Shown: positions 46,112 through 54,963, counted from the stretch's first letter. The stretch is DNA of 64,000 nt from Nereida sp. MMG025 (GCF_021654165.1 NZ_JAKFZN010000001.1:1054001-1118000); one strand, 5' to 3'. Numbers and translations: made by a program. Notes: a model not told the origin generated them from the sequence alone.

Positions 46112-46930
46112 ATGGGCTTTCCAGGAACTTGGATGACCGAAAGCGAAAGCGTTGTGTATCGTGTGGTGCCCAAATGCGCGTGCTCTTCGATCGGCCAGAT
46201 CATGTTTTATTCCGATCACGGCGAATTTTTCGACGGTGACATCCACGACAGCAAAGACCGCCTGCACAAATGGTCTCAGGATGTCAGCCAACCTCTGATC
46301 GAGCAAAACGTAAAAAATCATGCCAGCTATGCGTTCACCTGTGTGCGCAATCCTTACACCCGCATCTTGTCTTCGTTTTTCGATAAGATCTGCGGCATTC
46401 AGCGCAACGGAAAACGGTATCGCGGCAACCTCGTTCCCTTGCTGATCCAAAAATATGGTATCGAAGTTGGCAGTCCCGAGGATGGATTTGAATTTGACCA
46501 GATCAAATCGTTCCGCCGCTTTTTGCTATTTGCACGCGATACAATCCGCTGGAAACGCCCTATGGATCCGGACATTCATTGGTCGGCCATGTCGGGTCAC
46601 GTGTCCACTTTCATCGTCAATGGCGGCACGTACGATAACATCTTTTTTACTGAAAAATTCAATGAAGGCATGCAATCGGTTTTGGATGCGATCGATACCA
46701 AACACCCGTTAGACCTCGCAAAAATCCCACGCTTCAACGAATCCGAAGGCCACGGACCGAAGCGCGCACATCCTGTCGAAGACTATTTCGACGATCTTTC
46801 GATGCATCTGGTCTATGAAATCTACAAACGCGATTTCAATTTGTTCAAATATGATTTTGAAAACCCTGGTAACAAAATGCCATTGGGAGAGATCGATTTG
46901 GACGAAGTGCACGCAAAACTCGGGGAATAG
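46112..46930 (+). CDS. Sulfotransferase family 2-like protein
   Basis: A 272-residue protein with the two PAPS-binding signatures of carbohydrate sulfotransferases: the 5'-phosphosulfate loop VVPKCACSSIGQIM near residue 18 and the 3'-phosphate block CVRNPYTRILSSFFDK near residue 75. Such enzymes transfer sulfate from PAPS to a sugar hydroxyl. No signal peptide. It is divergent from the glycosyltransferase (143 bp between starts) and its stop abuts the inverted repeat element. A 60-base sample (46201-46260) is 29/60 GC, against 37/60 in a rodA sample (37321-37380). Confidence 0.85.
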   Translation: MGFPGTWMTESESVVYRVVPKCACSSIGQIMFYSDHGEFFDGDIHDSKDRLHKWSQDVSQPLIEQNVKNHASYAFTCVRNPYTRILSSFFDKICGIQRNGKRYRGNLVPLLIQKYGIEVGSPEDGFEFDQIKSFRRFLLFARDTIRWKRPMDPDIHWSAMSGHVSTFIVNGGTYDNIFFTEKFNEGMQSVLDAIDTKHPLDLAKIPRFNESEGHGPKRAHPVEDYFDDLSMHLVYEIYKRDFNLFKYDFENPGNKMPLGEIDLDEVHAKLGE

Positions 46931-47014
46931 CGCCTGCGGCGGGCGAGCGCAGGGGGCCAGCCCCCTCTTGAGCAAAGCTCAATTCACCCCCGAGGTATTT
47001 GTAACAACAATGAA
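46931..47014 (-). repeat. Dispersed intergenic element, copy 4 (long form, inverted)
   Basis: Read on the minus strand: TTTCATTGTTGTTA, then the same 51-base core as copy 3 (46951-47001), including both hairpins, then CGCCCGCCGCAGGCGC at the distal end. It starts at the base after the sulfotransferase stop codon. Same sequence, opposite orientation to copy 3, separated by about 3 kb. Confidence 0.9.
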
Positions 47015-47131
47015 ACAGGAAAGATTTTCTTAACTTTGTTGGTCTACTGAAAGAGGGCGGTACAGGCTGAGGAGCCGATGGCCGCCAACGATGAAGGCGC
47101 GGCCCTGCAACGTGCTGTCGGGTCGCGTCTA

Positions 47132-47178
47132 CTTCATTGTTGTGAAAAATACCTCGGGGTTTGGGGCAGCGCCCCAAG
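47132..47178 (+). repeat. Dispersed intergenic element, copy 5 (short form)
   Basis: CTTCATTGTTGTGAAAAATACC then TCGGGG and a perfect hairpin TTGGGGC-AGC-GCCCCAA (47161-47177). It shares the front half with copies 3 and 4, but the hairpin sequence is different, so the front motif and the following hairpin seem to be exchangeable modules. Confidence 0.8.
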
Positions 47179-47191
47179 CAAAATATGTCGG

Positions 47192-47205
47192 GCGGCTTTA
47201 GCCGC
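47192..47205 (-). terminator. Short hairpin after the PfkB kinase gene
   Basis: GCGGC-TAAA-GCCGC on the minus strand, 6 bases beyond the kinase stop, followed by CGACATATTTTGC. A weak candidate terminator. Confidence 0.4.
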
Positions 47206-47211
47206 TCCTTT

Positions 47212-48204
47212 TTATAACAATCCCTTTGCGCGAAATAGCGCGCTGAGGTCCGTTTCTGGGCGTGCGCCCATATGGCTGATAATCTCACCAGCCGCTACGC
47301 ACCCCATGGCCCCGCTGGTCTTCAGATCCCGCCCCGTTGCTTGGCCAAAAAGAAAGCCTGCGGCAAAAAGGTCCCCTGCGCCTGTTGCATCTACTGGAAC
47401 GACACGGTCGACATCCACATGAACTTGCTCACCGTTTTGAGCCAAAGTGACGCCGTCACCAGACTGTGTGCACACCACCAAAGGACAAATCTTGGCAATT
47501 TTATCAATTGCCTCGTTGAGCTCCGACGTCTGGGCGAGGGATAACATCTCGGCTTTGTTGCCGATGACATAATCCAGCTCGTGTTCAATCAGGGTCAGAA
47601 AGTCGGCACGGTGACGTTCGACACAAAAAGGATCGGAGATGGCGATACCAGCACGGCCGCCAGCGGCGCGACACGCCCGCGCGGTGCGTCCGAACGCTTC
47701 CTTGCCTTTGTCTTTGTCAAAGAGGTAGCCTTCCAAAAAGACGATTTCCGATTGGGCGCAAATCTCTTCGCTTACATCATTCGGGCCCAACTCCGCCGAA
47801 ATTCCCAAGTATGTGTTCATCGACCGCTCGCCATCAGGGCTGACAAAGATCATAGACCGTGACGTCGGAAGCTCGCCTCCAGCGACAGGCGGGTTGATGA
47901 AATCTGTTCCATCCCGTTCCATCGCATCGGCGTAAAACCTGCCCAAGGCATCGTCATGCACACGTCCGATGAAGCCTGTTTTCAAACCCAGATTGCCAAG
48001 CCCCGCCAGCGTATTGGCAACCGAGCCACCAGGTGCCTGCACCCGTGTCTGCATTGCAGCATATAAAACCTCGGCGCGCTCTTTTTCGACCAGCTGCATG
48101 ATACCCTTTTCGATCCCCATGTGGTCGAGAAAGCTGTCATCTGATTGGCTCAGAACATCCACAATCGCATTTCCAATGCCGACGACTTTATAGGTTTTAC
48201 TCAC
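47212..48204 (-). CDS. PfkB-family kinase (adenosine/sugar kinase-like)
   Basis: A 330-residue ribokinase-superfamily protein. N-terminal VVGIGNAIVDVLS, the glycine-rich lid APGGSVANTLAGLGNLG and the C-terminal catalytic signature VDATGAGDLFAAGFLFG with the base Asp. The family covers adenosine, ribose and fructose kinases; the sequence pattern resembles proteins annotated as adenosine kinase in roseobacters, but I cannot fix the substrate. The start overlaps the nth stop by 4 bp. Confidence 0.88.
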   Translation of the reverse strand: MSKTYKVVGIGNAIVDVLSQSDDSFLDHMGIEKGIMQLVEKERAEVLYAAMQTRVQAPGGSVANTLAGLGNLGLKTGFIGRVHDDALGRFYADAMERDGTDFINPPVAGGELPTSRSMIFVSPDGERSMNTYLGISAELGPNDVSEEICAQSEIVFLEGYLFDKDKGKEAFGRTARACRAAGGRAGIAISDPFCVERHRADFLTLIEHELDYVIGNKAEMLSLAQTSELNEAIDKIAKICPLVVCTQSGDGVTLAQNGEQVHVDVDRVVPVDATGAGDLFAAGFLFGQATGRDLKTSGAMGCVAAGEIISHMGARPETDLSALFRAKGLL

Positions 48205-48845
48205 AGGTTTTTCTCCTCAAAGGCACAAAGATCGCGGATCAGGCATGCTCGACACATTGGTTTACGCGCTTTACAAACATAGCGACCGTGCAAAATCAGC
48301 CAGTGATGCGCATGATGTTGAAAATCGGCGGGAACGTGGTCTTCAATCGCACGTTCGATCGCCACAACGTCTTTGCCAACAGCAAGTCCGGTGCGGTTCC
48401 CGATACGCAAAATATGGGTATCCACCGCCTGGGTGGGCATGCCCCACCACATATTCAGAACCACATTAGCCGTCTTGCGCCCAACACCGGGCAGACTTTC
48501 CAAAGCGGCACGCGAATTGGGGACTTCGCCGTTAAAGTCCTCAACAAGGATACGGCTCAGCTTAATGACATTTTTGGCTTTGTTGCGAAACAGGCCGATC
48601 GTTTTGATGTGTTCGATCAGTTTTTCTTCACCAAGGTCGAGCATTTTCTGGGGCGTGTCCGCAACTTTGAAAAGCGCGGCCGTCGCCTTGTTCACACCAA
48701 CATCTGTGGCTTGCGCAGACAGTGCCACAGCAACCACAAGGGTATAGGCATTGGTATGATCCAACTCGCCTTTGGGTTCGGGATCGGCGGCCTGAAAGCG
48801 CGAGAACACCTCGCGCATGGTGTGATAATCAAGTTGCTTAACCAT
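48201..48845 (-). CDS. nth: Endonuclease III (DNA glycosylase/AP lyase)
   Basis: Base-excision repair enzyme for oxidised pyrimidines, 214 residues. Helix-hairpin-helix LPGVGRKTANVVL with the catalytic Lys, catalytic Asp in AVDTHILRIGNRTG and the C-terminal 4Fe-4S motif C-x6-C-x2-C-x5-C in VCKARKPMCRACLIRDLC. All key residues are present. Coupled by overlap to the kinase gene. Confidence 0.97.
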   Translation of the reverse strand: MVKQLDYHTMREVFSRFQAADPEPKGELDHTNAYTLVVAVALSAQATDVGVNKATAALFKVADTPQKMLDLGEEKLIEHIKTIGLFRNKAKNVIKLSRILVEDFNGEVPNSRAALESLPGVGRKTANVVLNMWWGMPTQAVDTHILRIGNRTGLAVGKDVVAIERAIEDHVPADFQHHAHHWLILHGRYVCKARKPMCRACLIRDLCAFEEKNL

Positions 48846-48964
48846 GATGCAAGCCTATGCCTGACGCCATCCACGCGGGCAAGGCCACGGATCATTAAAA
48901 ATGGACAGAAGTCGGCGATAGGCGTTCAGAAATCATTAGGGGTTTTGCGCGATGACCTACACCC

Positions 48965-49591
48965 ATGGATGGAACGGAATTTTTCAATTTGCCCGATGCG
49001 ATGGGCGGTCTTGGGCCTGGCTCATATGTCATGACCACGCAGGGCGAATTACCTGTTGAGTGGCTTGAGGTGGGCGACCGGCTGATCACCCGCGATCATG
49101 GGGCACAACCTATTCAGTGGATTGGCCGTTTACGCGCAGACAACCAGCTAGGGGTGGACCTGCCAAACCCAGTAAAGCTTCCTGTTCCAAACGATGGCAC
49201 ATCGCGGCAAACCGATCCGCTTTATCTGTCACCGGGGCACCGTGTTTTGCTGCAATCGCCATTGGTGGCCAAACACTTTGGTACCACCGAAGCGATGTGC
49301 CGTATCGTCGATGTCTCCCGGCGCAATCGGGTCAGGTTCCAATCCGTTAGCACACGGCTGATATATCACCACCTGTTGTTACCTGTTGCATCCCTTATTC
49401 TGGTCAACGGGCTATGGGTCGAAACCATCAATGCCACTGATTGTGAACGCCTTGATATTCCTGCCGTGTTACGTGCGCAGGCCACCCAAACCCGTGCTCC
49501 CCGTATGGTGCTCTGTCCTTGGGAAGCCCGCCTGATCCGGGTTTTGGCAGCACCCGAGGTTAATATTCGCGACTTGTTGCAGGCAGCTTAA
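48965..49591 (+). CDS. Hint-domain protein (second, short form)
   Basis: A 208-residue protein that is essentially one Hint_2 domain: GSYVMTTQGELPVEWLEVGD, RLITRDHGAQPIQWIGR, YLSPGHRVLLQSPLV and a C-terminal tail. Compared with the Hint protein at 8503-9576, the residue before the TxxG block is Ser, not Cys (GSYVMTTQG against VCLTDGT), so normal self-splicing or cleavage chemistry at this position is unlikely or relies on Ser. No signal peptide. No ribosome binding site stands out near ATG 48965, so the start is less certain. Confidence 0.75.
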   Translation: MDGTEFFNLPDAMGGLGPGSYVMTTQGELPVEWLEVGDRLITRDHGAQPIQWIGRLRADNQLGVDLPNPVKLPVPNDGTSRQTDPLYLSPGHRVLLQSPLVAKHFGTTEAMCRIVDVSRRNRVRFQSVSTRLIYHHLLLPVASLILVNGLWVETINATDCERLDIPAVLRAQATQTRAPRMVLCPWEARLIRVLAAPEVNIRDLLQAA

Positions 49592-49664
49592 ACCGCAAGA
49601 TGCGGGTCGCTTGGCAGCGATCACGCAGGTAAGGTGAGCAAGACTTCCAAAGGATGCCGCACCC

Positions 49665-50525
49665 GTGCCCAATGACCAAATCCCCACTGACACAAATCGC
49701 AGCTATCATTACCAAGTGATGCGACGGGCGATTGATTTGATCGACCAAAATAGCGATCAGCCGCTTGCCCTTGAAGAGCTTGCGGCGCAAATGGGATTAA
49801 GCCCTGCACATTTCCAGCGGACATTCAGCCAATGGGCAGGCGTTTCACCAAAGCGGTTTCAACAATACCTCACGCTTGGACATGCAAAATCATTGCTGTC
49901 GGAACGCTTTACGACCCTTGAGACAGCATCATCCGTCGGATTGTCAGGCACCAGCCGTTTGCATGACTTATTCTTGCGGTGGGAAGCCATGAGCCCGGGG
50001 GACTATGCACGCAAAGGGGCTGGCTTGATCATACGTTGGGGATGGTTTGACGGCCCCTTTGGCCCCACCCTTGCGATGGGGACAGATCGGGGGCTGTGCG
50101 GCTTGGCGTTTCAAGGCGACAACAGCGCAGCGGATGCCTTTGATGACATGGCGCGCCGCTGGCCCGAAGCCCAGTATTTGAAAGACGCGGCGACTATCGC
50201 GCCTTGGGTGGACGCAGCTTTGGGTCGATCTGGTGAAACCCGCCTGCATCTCATGGGCGCTCCGTTCCAGATTAAAGTATGGGAGGCCCTTCTGAGCATT
50301 CCAGAAGGGCGTGTCACCACATACGGCGAAATCGCACAGTCTATCGGAAGCCCAAAGGCCGTGCGGGCCGTTGGCACCGCCGTTGGCCGCAACCCCATAG
50401 GTTGGTTAATCCCCTGCCACCGCGCCTTGCGCAAAACCGGCGGCTTGGGCGGCTACCACTGGGGTCTGCATGTCAAACGCGCCATGCTGGCCTATGAAAC
50501 AGCGCAGTATGAAACCAACAGCTGA
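49665..50525 (+). CDS. Ada-like regulator/O6-alkylguanine-DNA alkyltransferase
   Basis: A 286-residue fusion. Residues about 15-115 form an AraC-type helix-turn-helix (LALEELAAQMGLSPAHFQRTFSQ, GVSPKRFQQYLTL). Residues about 195-280 are the suicide alkyltransferase (FQIKVWEALLSIPEGRVTTY, active-site IPCHRAL). The N-terminal zinc/phosphotriester domain of full Ada is missing, so it repairs O6-alkylguanine but cannot be switched by methyl-phosphotriester transfer. Start is GTG 49665 with AAAGGA upstream. Confidence 0.92.
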   Translation: MPNDQIPTDTNRSYHYQVMRRAIDLIDQNSDQPLALEELAAQMGLSPAHFQRTFSQWAGVSPKRFQQYLTLGHAKSLLSERFTTLETASSVGLSGTSRLHDLFLRWEAMSPGDYARKGAGLIIRWGWFDGPFGPTLAMGTDRGLCGLAFQGDNSAADAFDDMARRWPEAQYLKDAATIAPWVDAALGRSGETRLHLMGAPFQIKVWEALLSIPEGRVTTYGEIAQSIGSPKAVRAVGTAVGRNPIGWLIPCHRALRKTGGLGGYHWGLHVKRAMLAYETAQYETNS

Positions 50526-50633
50526 TGCGCCGGTTTTCGCCTGCAGGCAAAGGAATACGCCGCTGATATTGGATAACACAGCCGCTTCACCCATATGTTG
50601 CACAGGACAAAACCAATAAACCACGAGGCAGAC

Positions 50634-51296
50634 ATGATCCTGAACCGCACTCTTATTCTTAGCAGCATCGCTGCGCTTTCCCTTAGCGCGTGTAGCGAGT
50701 TGACCATCACAGACCCTGATGATCCAAACCGCCGTACCAAAGACGGCGCCATCATCGGTGGGCTGGCCGGCGTTGCAGCTGGCTTGGCCAATGGTGACAC
50801 CTCAAGCCAGCGCCGCGAACAGGCCGTAATCGGTGGCCTGCTTGGGGCAGGTGCAGGTGCACTGGTCGGCAACCAACTGGACAAGCAGGCTGCAGAACTT
50901 GAACAGGACTTCTCGAACGGTGACATCCGCATCGTCAACACGGGCTCTGAACTGATTGTAACGATGCCTCAGGACATCCTTTTTGCTGTGGACAGCGCCG
51001 CGGTCCGACCTGATTTGCAGAACGATCTGCGCGCATTGGCCAACAACCTGCGGCGCTACCCTGACAGCACGATCGATGTTCTGGGCCACACCGATGACAC
51101 AGGCGATGCGGGCTATAACCAGAACCTGTCGACCCGACGCGCCCAAGCCGTCGCCGATGTGCTGATCAACGCGGGTGTCGAAAGTTTCCGCCTGCGCTCT
51201 ATCGGGCGCGGCGAAAGCGTGCCAATCGCAACCAACCTCAGCCCTGAAGGCCGCGCAAAAAACCGTCGCGTCGAATTCATCATTCGCCCCAACTAA
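50634..51296 (+). CDS. OmpA-family lipoprotein
   Basis: A 220-residue outer-membrane lipoprotein. Lipobox LSLSAC near residue 20 after a hydrophobic signal. A Gly-rich segment (IIGGLAGVAAGLANG, VIGGLLGAGAGALVGNQ) resembles glycine-zipper regions. The C-terminal OmpA domain (about 105-218), with LFAVDSAAVRPDLQND, DVLGHTDDTGDAGYNQNLS and RRAQAVADVLI, binds peptidoglycan. Start ATG 50634 has GAGG upstream. Confidence 0.93.
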   Translation: MILNRTLILSSIAALSLSACSELTITDPDDPNRRTKDGAIIGGLAGVAAGLANGDTSSQRREQAVIGGLLGAGAGALVGNQLDKQAAELEQDFSNGDIRIVNTGSELIVTMPQDILFAVDSAAVRPDLQNDLRALANNLRRYPDSTIDVLGHTDDTGDAGYNQNLSTRRAQAVADVLINAGVESFRLRSIGRGESVPIATNLSPEGRAKNRRVEFIIRPN

Positions 51297-51373
51297 GGCG
51301 CAGGTCCGCGCCTGAAAAACCAGTGGCGCCCCGCTTTGTTTGGTCATATTCTTTGACCAATAAGGGGGGCGCC

Positions 51374-52144
51374 ATGACTTTTGATCGTATCCAAGCCGAA
51401 AAATTATCCAGCGCCGTCGTACGTCAGATCGAGCTTTTGATCCTGCGCGGTGTTCTGCGCCCGGGCGAGCGTCTGCCATCCGAGCGCGAGCTTTCGGATC
51501 AGCTTGGAGTATCGCGGCCGTCTTTGCGCGAAGCCATCTCAGAGCTGCAAGTCAAAGGGCTGCTGGACACCCGCGCAGGGGCTGGCGTTTATGTGGCCGA
51601 CGTTTTGGGATCTGCTTTCAACGAAAGCCTTGTGCAACTCTTTGCAACCCACGAAGAGGCGGTTTTTGACTACATCGCCTTTCGCCGCGACATGGAGGGT
51701 CTGGCCGCTGCACGCGCCTGCACCCACGGCTCAGATACCGATCTTCGGATTGTTGATACGATCTTCAAAAAGATGGAAGCCGCCCATACCAAACGCAATC
51801 CTGCGGATGAGGCCGCACTTGATGCCGATTTCCACATGGCAATCATCGAGGCCAGTCACAACATCATCATGTTGCATATGATGCGGTCGATGTTCGATCT
51901 GCTGAAAGAAGGCGTGTTCTACAACCGCTCGGTCATGTTCAAACAGCGCACACGCCGCGATACATTGTTGGACCAGCATCGCGCAATCAACGACGCGCTT
52001 CAGGCGCGCAACCCTGAGGCCGCACGAAAAGCGGTCAATGATCATCTGTCCTATGTCGAAGGCTCTCTGGCCAGCCAACACAAAAGCGAAGCGCATGAAC
52101 AGATTGCGCTCAAACGTCTGACCCAGGAAGAAACCCGAACATAA
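51374..52144 (+). CDS. GntR-family transcriptional regulator (FadR subfamily)
   Basis: A 256-residue DNA-binding repressor. Winged helix: PGERLPSERELSDQLGVSRP with SLREAISELQVKGLL. The FCD ligand domain (about 100-230) carries the helical metal/ligand pattern DADFHMAIIEASHN, MMRSMFDLL and DQHRAINDALQARN. Start ATG 51374 has AAGGGGGG upstream. No metabolic gene follows on the same strand; a bidirectional terminator comes next, so the target operon cannot be inferred from position. Confidence 0.92.
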   Translation: MTFDRIQAEKLSSAVVRQIELLILRGVLRPGERLPSERELSDQLGVSRPSLREAISELQVKGLLDTRAGAGVYVADVLGSAFNESLVQLFATHEEAVFDYIAFRRDMEGLAAARACTHGSDTDLRIVDTIFKKMEAAHTKRNPADEAALDADFHMAIIEASHNIIMLHMMRSMFDLLKEGVFYNRSVMFKQRTRRDTLLDQHRAINDALQARNPEAARKAVNDHLSYVEGSLASQHKSEAHEQIALKRLTQEETRT

Positions 52145-52147
52145 TAA

Positions 52148-52177
52148 AACCCCCGCACCAATGCAGATGCGGGGGTT
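52148..52177. terminator. Bidirectional terminator between GntR gene and atp operon
   Basis: Ten-base-pair stem AACCCCCGCA/TGCGGGGGTT with a 10-base loop, flanked by an A-rich side upstream and TTAAATGTG downstream. It serves the convergent gntR and atp transcripts. Confidence 0.85.
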
Positions 52178-52201
52178 AAATGTGTTAGGGCTTGTGCAAG
52201 C

Positions 52202-52759
52202 TTAGTGAAGCTTGGCAGCAACCTCTGCGATACCATCGTCAATCGACTTATTTGCGCTTGCGGCAGTGGATTGCTTGGCAATCACATCCGTGGCGGCACC
52301 AATCGCAACTGCAATCGCGCTGTCACGCACTTCCTTGACTGCAGCGTTTTGCGCCGACGCGATTTGATCTTCCGCAGCCGCCAGACGACGGGTGATCGAC
52401 GTTTTCAAATCGGCCTTCGCCTGAACAGCAGCAGCTTCGGCATCTTCTTTGGCTTTTGCCACGATACGGTCAGCCTGTTCCTGCACTTCTTTCTGCTTAC
52501 GCTCAAAAGACGCCAGAAGCGTTTGTGCTTCTTCACGCAGGGCTTTTGCTTCATTCAGTTCCGATTGGATATCGGTGGCGCGTTTGTCCAGCATCCCCAT
52601 CAACATGCCGGGCACATTGAAGAAAAACAGAATACCGATAAAGGTGATGAAGCCGACCAGAACAATAAAGTCCGTGTTGGTCAGCGAAAAGAACGGACCT
52701 TTTGCTGCCAGCGCAGGTGTCGCCATCAGCGCGAATGTAGGGGCGAGTAAATATTTCAT
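52202..52759 (-). CDS. atpF: ATP synthase F0 subunit b
   Basis: Peripheral stalk subunit, 185 residues. N-terminal hydrophobic part (NTDFIVLVGFITFIGILFFF), then VPGMLMGMLDKRATDIQSEL and a long Ala/Glu/Lys-rich helix typical for b. Last gene of the F0 operon. A separate b' gene precedes it, the arrangement of alphaproteobacteria. Confidence 0.95.
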   Translation of the reverse strand: MKYLLAPTFALMATPALAAKGPFFSLTNTDFIVLVGFITFIGILFFFNVPGMLMGMLDKRATDIQSELNEAKALREEAQTLLASFERKQKEVQEQADRIVAKAKEDAEAAAVQAKADLKTSITRRLAAAEDQIASAQNAAVKEVRDSAIAVAIGAATDVIAKQSTAASANKSIDDGIAEVAAKLH

Positions 52760-52762
52760 GTC

Positions 52763-53281
52763 TTACCCTTTCATCCGTGCGTTGATCGCAGCTGTCACTG
52801 ATTTGGCATCTGCTTTGCCACCCAAGGCCGCGACCAATTCCTTGGCTGTGTCTTTGGCGACTTGCTTGATGCTGTCGGTGGCCCCTGCACGAATTTCCGT
52901 GATGGCGGCTTCCGATTCAGCAGCCTTGGCCGCAATTTCCGCATCCGCTTTGGCGATGGCTTTGTCCAAATCCTTTTGGATCTCAGCGCGTGTTTCGGCA
53001 GAGATTTTCTGGGCTTCGGCGCGTGCATCGGCCAGCGCTTGGTTATACGCCTGTTCGGCCTCGACAGCTTTCTGTTTCAGGTCTTCCGCCGCGGCAAGAT
53101 CGTTGGTGATCGCGCCAGAGCGTTCGGCCAGAACAGCACTGATGCGTGGAATAACCACGCGGCTGAGGATGAAGTAAATGACAATAAGTGCCACGACCAA
53201 CCAGAAGATCTGGTTTGGAAAGGTCGAGAACTCAAGCTGCGGCATGCCCGCAGATTCAGCGCCTTTTGTTTCCGTTGCCAT
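52763..53281 (-). CDS. atpX: ATP synthase F0 subunit b'
   Basis: Second b-type stalk subunit, 172 residues, with [20 protein letters not shown] as membrane anchor and a long charged helix. Start ATG 53281 is preceded by AAGGAGG. Split b and b' subunits are known from photosynthetic and alphaproteobacterial F0 operons. Placed between atpE and atpF, 3 bp before atpF. Confidence 0.94.
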   Translation of the reverse strand: MATETKGAESAGMPQLEFSTFPNQIFWLVVALIVIYFILSRVVIPRISAVLAERSGAITNDLAAAEDLKQKAVEAEQAYNQALADARAEAQKISAETRAEIQKDLDKAIAKADAEIAAKAAESEAAITEIRAGATDSIKQVAKDTAKELVAALGGKADAKSVTAAINARMKG

Positions 53282-53360
53282 GTTGGCCTCCTTGAACCTT
53301 GGTTTGATGCCGACCCGCCCTATGGGGCAGATCGGCTTCAAGAAACGGTGGGTTCAAAGA

Positions 53361-53597
53361 TTAGACAGCGAACATCAGCAGCAGAGCAACGAGGAACGAG
53401 AAGATCCCCAGAGCTTCCGCAAACGCGATGCCGATGAACAATGTCGCTGTTTGACCAGCAGCAGCCGATGGGTTGCGCAGTGCGCCGGCCAAGAAGTTAC
53501 CAGCCACGTGGCCCACACCGATAGCAGCGGCACCCGAACCGATGGCTGCCAGGCCTGCGCCGATGAATTGACCCATTTGTGCGATATCGCCTTCCAT
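53361..53597 (-). CDS. atpE: ATP synthase F0 subunit c
   Basis: Rotor-ring proteolipid, 78 residues, two hydrophobic helices with the Gly-rich first helix ([17 protein letters not shown]) and the proton-binding Glu in [13 protein letters not shown] on the second. The polar loop RNPSAAAG is typical. I see no Na+-binding signature, so it is likely a proton-type ring. Confidence 0.97.
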   Translation of the reverse strand: MEGDIAQMGQFIGAGLAAIGSGAAAIGVGHVAGNFLAGALRNPSAAAGQTATLFIGIAFAEALGIFSFLVALLLMFAV

Positions 53598-53634
53598 ATC
53601 CGTCTCTCCTTAGGTTGGAATTTGCAATTAGTGA

Positions 53635-54468
53635 TTAGTGGTGAGGATGAAGCGCGTCTTTCAAATAGACGCACGTCAGAATTGTGAACACATAGGCTTG
53701 GATGGCCGATACCAGCACCTCAAGGGCGTAGATGGCGACAACACCAAGCACGGGGAACACGGCAAACACGCCGAGTGCACCCGCAAAACCTGCGAACACT
53801 TTAAGAACCGCGTGACCCGCCATGACGTTACCAGCCAAACGAATGGAGTGGCTGACGGGACGCACGAAATACGAAATAACTTCGATCAGGGCCAGGACAG
53901 GGCGCAGCGGCAGAGGTGCCGAGCTGACCCAGAACAAGCTCAGGAAGCCTGCGCCGTTTTTGACGAAACCGACGATGGTCACGGTCAGGAACACTGCCAT
54001 CGCCAGCACGGCCGTTACCGCGATTTGCGCAGTTGGTGTAAAAGCAGTCGGGATCAGGCCGAGGAAGTTGGTGAACAAGATGAACAGGAACACTGTGAAG
54101 ATATAGGGAAAGAACACCAACGCGTCTTTGCCAGCGACGTCTTCGACCATCTTGTGAACGAAGCCATAGATCATTTCAGCAATCGACTGAACGCGACTTG
54201 GGATGATTGCACGGCCACGCGTGCCCAAAACCATCAATGCGAAAATCGCTGCGATGCACAAGAACGTCCAAATGGTCGAGTTTGTGATCGTGAACAGACC
54301 AATCTCGCCACCGCCGAACTGGGGCTTGATCTCAAACTGGTCCATCGGGTGAATTTGCAGACCGGGGTCTTGCGTTCCGACCAGACCAATCACAAACAAA
54401 ATCGCCGCAATCGCAAAAAGCGCGATACCAATACCTTTGGTGCTACCTGTTTGTTTCGTCTCAGCCAT
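53635..54468 (-). CDS. atpB: ATP synthase F0 subunit a
   Basis: Proton-channel subunit, 277 residues with about six hydrophobic helices. The essential Arg lies in the typical block [17 protein letters not shown], and the C-terminal helix contains [20 protein letters not shown]. It is the second gene of the operon, immediately after atpI. Confidence 0.97.
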   Translation of the reverse strand: MAETKQTGSTKGIGIALFAIAAILFVIGLVGTQDPGLQIHPMDQFEIKPQFGGGEIGLFTITNSTIWTFLCIAAIFALMVLGTRGRAIIPSRVQSIAEMIYGFVHKMVEDVAGKDALVFFPYIFTVFLFILFTNFLGLIPTAFTPTAQIAVTAVLAMAVFLTVTIVGFVKNGAGFLSLFWVSSAPLPLRPVLALIEVISYFVRPVSHSIRLAGNVMAGHAVLKVFAGFAGALGVFAVFPVLGVVAIYALEVLVSAIQAYVFTILTCVYLKDALHPHH

Positions 54469-54801
54469 CTATAAGCCCTCTTTATCGTTTGCAGCCTGCG
54501 CCGCTTCGTTTTCTGCCTGCACTTCCTTTGCGGTGCGCAGCATCACATTGACGCCAGCCGCGAAGCCCAGAAATATAAATATGACAAGGAAAATCGGAAG
54601 TGTTCCGAACAGCCAGTCAAGGCCGTATCCTATGCCAAACCCGATCAACAGACCGGAAACCAATTCGATCACCATTCGCCATGCAAGCTGCGCCCCCGAA
54701 TAATGCTCGTCGATCCGAGGTTCTGGCTTTTGCGTTTCTTTCAGCGCATCGATACGCGCATCCAGTTCCGCGAGCCGGTCTTTTTCAGGCTGTTGCGCCA
54801 T
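54469..54801 (-). CDS. atpI: ATP synthase-associated protein AtpI
   Basis: A 110-residue AtpI/AtpZ-type membrane protein. A charged N-terminus (RLAELDARIDALKETQ) is followed by two hydrophobic helices (VIELVSGLLIGFGIGYGLDW and FLVIFIFLGFAAGVNVM). Start ATG 54801 has GAGG eight bases upstream. It heads the minus-strand F0 operon and is thought to help c-ring assembly or magnesium supply. F1 genes are not in the window. Confidence 0.92.
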   Translation of the reverse strand: MAQQPEKDRLAELDARIDALKETQKPEPRIDEHYSGAQLAWRMVIELVSGLLIGFGIGYGLDWLFGTLPIFLVIFIFLGFAAGVNVMLRTAKEVQAENEAAQAANDKEGL

Positions 54802-54947
54802 CAAAATTACCTCGGTCAAGTTGCGGCAGTGGTATGTCGAAGCCCCATCAGAGTCAACGCAGCGCAGAAATCCGTCAAAACGTTGTTTTAAAACATTTTT
54901 TGGGACCGATAATTGTGCAAGACAGCCTGTCGCAGGCGTTCCCATAT

Positions 54948-54963
54948 TCAACCAATTGGTTGA
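54948..54963. promoter_or_regulatory. Perfect 16-bp palindrome upstream of the ArsR gene
   Basis: TCAACCAATTGGTTGA is its own reverse complement and ends 31 bases before the arsR-type gene start. ArsR-family dimers usually bind such palindromes near their own promoter, so this is a good operator candidate. It could also affect the divergent atpI promoter. Confidence 0.6.
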
